Source: Gonapodya prolifera JEL478 (taxonomy: Eukaryota; Monoblepharomycota; Monoblepharidomycetes; Monoblepharidales; Gonapodyaceae). Taken from it: DNA of 64,000 nt. Position 1 is the first letter of the stretch. Each line of letters starts with the position of its first letter. A model generated the notes under the pieces. That model did not search any database. It was not told the DNA's origin and saw only the letters and a program-made list of their open reading frames with translations. The DNA lies in contig KQ965827.1 of NCBI GenBank assembly GCA_001574975.1, positions 122,214 to 186,213 of the forward strand. The letters run 5' to 3'. Positions 61,027 through 64,000 of this stretch are shown here, piece by piece. A program made the position numbers and the translations under genes.

Positions 61027-63581
61027 CTAGTCCTGCAGAGACTGTTCCAAGTCGGCAGACACAGTCACGGAAGATGATGCGGTTGCGTCGGAATCCAGCC
61101 TGCAGCTGACCGTCGAGGTGTAGTCAACGGGAATCAGATGCGAGCTACGAGGGAGCGAGCTTGGCACAGTTCCGACTACTACAGCCAATTCTGATCCAGC
61201 CTTCCTGACGCTGATTACCTACAGGAGTTCGATGCCATGAAAAAACGGACCCCTCCACCAGTGCTATACACAGTCGTTTGCGTTTCAGCAAGCAAGGCCG
61301 TGTCACCGATAAAGTCAGAAGGGGGTCTGATTATGCCGCGACAATCCGAAAGAGTGACTTGGTTCACGAATCCCAGAATTTGCAACAATGTTTCGACCCA
61401 CGCTCCGACCACAACTAAGTATCTAGAGTTGTATATCTGCACTGTGGTGACTTGAAACACAAAGTTGCCCATCTCGAAACTTGTATCCTCAATAGGCGCG
61501 GAGAGGTTGTTTCCTGAGTATTTGTACAAGAGCGCAGTCGATGCATTCAATGCTATATACTGGTCCAGTGGAAAATCAAAAATTGTCTTGATTTTGGAGC
61601 CACCAAATAGCGCCTTGAGTGGTGAGCAACGTGTACTCGTGAGCGCATAGAGCACAAAAGCAATTATATTCGCTTACCTGTAACTGCACACTGGAATTGC
61701 CCAAGCCTGAAATGCCCACAACTTGACCTTGTTGTTTTGTTGTCAAGATGTATGCTAGTGTGTTGGGAGTAAGCGACACCTTGATGGTATCGAGCAGGGA
61801 GCAAAACTCTTGCAGCGTGAATGTAATGGAGCTGGTTGCCAGGGAGGAGCCAGAGGGAGAGTACATGCTCAAATACATGATTTGAATAGGGTGGTTGAAC
61901 ACCACCCTGACGTCACTCAGCAGCGCCATGCCTTTTGGAACTGTGACAAAGTTTTCTCTGCCAAAGGGGAATGTTGTATTGATCACGGGAGTCAAGTTCG
62001 CAATTTTGAGTGACGTTTCATCCCACTGATAAACCCTGGGTGTTGCTAATAGGGCACATTTGTTGGCACATGGCATTGTTGAACACGGTGAGGTAGAGAG
62101 ACATAGCTTGCCCAGGGCCCCCAATGATGCTGTCCTTCGCCAGTGCCATAAAGTTGAAAAAAAGACTGGGTACTTAAATTGGGTATATTCCAATAGCTGC
62201 ACTGGTTGTTGTGGCTGTAGGGGTGCAGTTGGCAGTTAATCCCCGCTTCTCACCCTTCAAGCAGAATACGAAGCCCACAGTAGATCTTGTAAGAGACCAT
62301 GGTTTGGTACAGAAAAGGAACAAAACTGCTAAGTGTTATCAAATTAGAGTGTGAAGAAAAAATGCAATGCCTGCAGGGAGAAGAAAGCAATTCTTACTTG
62401 AAATTTGTGTTGTCAAAGACACCTGCTACACAACCTAGGTGAGCTGCAGGAGCCTGTAAACTGCAGGAACATGTATATATGATCAGATGTACATAGCAAG
62501 ACGTAATGCGCATAGAACTCACCTGCAGGAACGTGATGCCAAACTTAGGGCACGTCCTGCAGGTGTGCACATCTAAACCCGCGGCCACAGTAGTGGCACA
62601 GCAGCTAATACCCAACACTCATACTACACTATATACTCCACATTAGTGGATGTCAGTGTGACAACACCACTCTCCATGAACAACACAATACTTGTTTGCA
62701 CAGAGAAGAGCTGGTTCAAGCCTGTCCCTGATGATATGGAGTGTCAATAATGTTTAAGATGCTCTCAGCAGTATTATTAGTACTAAGATTGAGAGGACTC
62801 ATGTAGCGCCACAACAATTGTGCCACTTGCATCTTTCAGGCAGGCTTTGCCCAAGGCTTGAATATTCCGCAAGGCTGCATGGACATGGAGGACAAGGGGT
62901 CATGAGCCACTTTCCCTCCTACCCAAGTGACGTCTCACCTTCATCAGCCAGCTTGGATATGGACGTGCTGTTCATGTCGATTCCAAGCCAGACAGTAACA
63001 ACTCCCACAGAGGCAATGCTTTAGATTAGGGTGGATCATACAGGGAGGGATGATTAATTGTCATGTCAGGTGGGCTTTCAAGCAATCACAGTAGCTCACT
63101 TGATAACCACAAGAAGGATGATGATGCTGCACAGTGAGATTGCCCATGTTGTGCTTGCCCTTGAATCAACATTTGGTGCACTGCTGACCTCTGCATTCAG
63201 GGTATGTGGGGAAGATTCAGTCCCTGGAGTGAGACTACTTGATAGCACAGTGGAGTTGGAGAAGCTGCTCTCTGGCTGGAGTATTGTTGTTATGTTCACT
63301 CAAAGATGGTGTGTTAAATCTGGCCTGAATCCTGATCCAGGCAGCACATCTCCAATGTCAACCACCAGCTGAAGGGCAACGTCTCTGGCTTTGTGGGCTT
63401 CATTGGGTGTGACTTGTCCTCCTCCACTCCCAAAGACGGTTCCTTCCCCACACTGGAGGATGCTGTGGGCTGTGGCGGAACTACTACAGTCCGCCAGGGA
63501 GTGGTCCGAAGGGATTGGCGTTGTGGGCGCCGGTAGGCGTCGTGACCACAGTAGCCCTCGGAACCGGTCAATATATAGCAC
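61027..63581 (-). CDS. Intron-rich membrane protein with Cache-like ectodomain (putative sensor)
   Basis: Start MLYIDRFRGLLWSRRLPAPT. Exon 1 ends VALQL at a GTGGTT donor. The intron removes an in-frame TGA at 63302-63300 and rejoins in phase at PESSFSNSTVLSSSLTPGTE. A membrane segment (TTWAISLCSIIILLVVIN) continues in phase into IASVGVVTVWLGIDMNSTSI and KLADE, then ALRNIQALGKACLKDASG. Further exons include NQLFSVQTSIVLFMESGVVT; LQAPAAHLGCVAGVFDNTNF; SDVRVVFNHPIQIMYLSMYS; DTIKVSLTPNTLAYILTTKQ; then IFDFPLDQYIALNASTALLY and MGNFVFQVTTVQIYNSRYLV with VVGAWVETLLQIL. The last resembles the end of a Cache sensor domain. A final exon KAGSELAVVVGTVPSSLPRS may end at 61027. The middle (62030-62250) is unresolved. 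No downstream kinase or cyclase domain is seen. Confidence 0.45.
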
Positions 63582-63787
63582 ATGTACTAGACGAACAACA
63601 GAGCTATTCCATACTCAAAACTAATCTTACCCTAACGATATCAGTGTGTTTATTATAGAGGGGATCTCCTCTGTCCAAAGCTACTACAGTAGTGCGGTAA
63701 ATCTAGAGCAAGTCAAAGACTAATTCACAAATAGTATGTGTCCAACAACTGAGTTCACGCCAGGTGCCCAAAGTTCATACCCTCAGT

Positions 63788-64000
63788 TCATCTAAAGAAC
63801 CCATTCTCTGTCCGCTCTCTGCCTCTGCAGTCTTCCTCTATCTTGGCGATTGCCTTCACTAAGAGCTCCGAGTCATGTGAAGACATGTCCCCTGCCAATG
63901 CATTGATGACCCAGTCAATTGGGGTCTTTCCAAATCTCTTGTCATGTGGAAGTCCCACAAGAAGAGGCTGAAGTATGCCAGTGATGTCTGCACACTGGAT
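63788..64000 (-). CDS. C-terminal exon of an unknown gene (truncated at window edge)
   Basis: A clean 70-codon frame enters from the right edge: ADITGILQPLLVGLPHDKRF, then GKTPIDWVINALAGDMSSHD, SELLVKAIAKIEEDCRGRER and ENGFFR, with stop at 63790-63788. Composition is that of a folded helical domain with Lys/Glu-rich helices. I do not recognise it. It is followed by about 200 bases before the start of the Cache-like gene on the same strand. Confidence 0.55.
   Translation of the reverse strand: MQCADITGILQPLLVGLPHDKRFGKTPIDWVINALAGDMSSHDSELLVKAIAKIEEDCRGRERTENGFFR

Noticed and set aside
63096-63581. Pseudogene or recoded stop in the Cache-like gene
   Set aside because: A phase-preserving GT-AG intron removes the TGA, so no break or codon reassignment is needed.

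Overview
The window is a piece of nuclear DNA from a fungus, most likely a zoosporic (flagellated, chytrid-type) one. The evidence is dense short GT-AG introns (about 40-150 bases, GTGAGT donors), a fungal-type gene set (NCA2, fungal transcription-factor domain, CPY-like carboxypeptidase, Icp55-like peptidase), and at the left edge a CC2D2A/CEP76-type transglutaminase-like protein, a basal-body/centriole family lost from Dikarya. I see no rRNA, CRISPR or insertion sequence and recognised no tRNA. About 28 genes are supported. Most are multi-exon, so each feature gives a gene span and the clearest splice sites are named in the text. Exon edges are inferred by eye from frame and GT-AG rules.

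Layout. 0-5 kb: C-terminal part of the CC2D2A/CEP76-like gene, then NCA2. 5-8.2 kb, minus strand: a Fus1-like single-pass membrane protein with a cytosolic SH3 domain, and an unknown Ser/Pro/Lys-rich protein. 8.4-10.4 kb: a fungal transcription-factor-domain protein with no visible zinc cluster. 11-11.7 kb: two divergent very small membrane proteins. 12.6-20.6 kb, plus strand: three lipid genes in a row (WS/DGAT-type acyltransferase, fatty-acid elongase, ALDH3-type fatty aldehyde dehydrogenase). 20.8-23.7 kb: CCDC25 homologue and, immediately after it, a CobW/COG0523 metallochaperone GTPase. 24.1-29.9 kb, minus: an LtrA-like polytopic membrane protein with an N-terminal coiled coil, and a Gyp7/TBC1D15-type Rab GAP. 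30.7-32.4 kb: unknown Cys-pair protein. 33.2-35.8 kb: mitochondrial Xaa-Pro aminopeptidase. 36.2-44.2 kb, minus: delta-aminolevulinate dehydratase, a coiled-coil protein, and a long Ala-rich solenoid protein. 45.5-48.4 kb, plus: a single-pass membrane protein whose cytosolic tail ends in a GATA-like zinc finger. 48.9-57.2 kb, minus: guanine deaminase, NEDD8-specific protease (SENP8/Den1), acylaminoacyl peptidase, Nrg1-like C2H2 factor. 58.2-60.3 kb: serine carboxypeptidase. 61-63.6 kb, minus: an AT-richer, intron-rich membrane protein with a Cache-like ectodomain. At the right edge, the C-terminus of an unknown minus-strand gene.

The most interesting items are the membrane protein with a GATA-like finger (a possible receptor-transcription factor in one polypeptide), its topological relative with an SH3 tail, the putative Cache-domain sensor, and the collinear lipid genes. 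Two proteolytic enzymes and a purine deaminase are adjacent on one strand, but nothing suggests they share a pathway.
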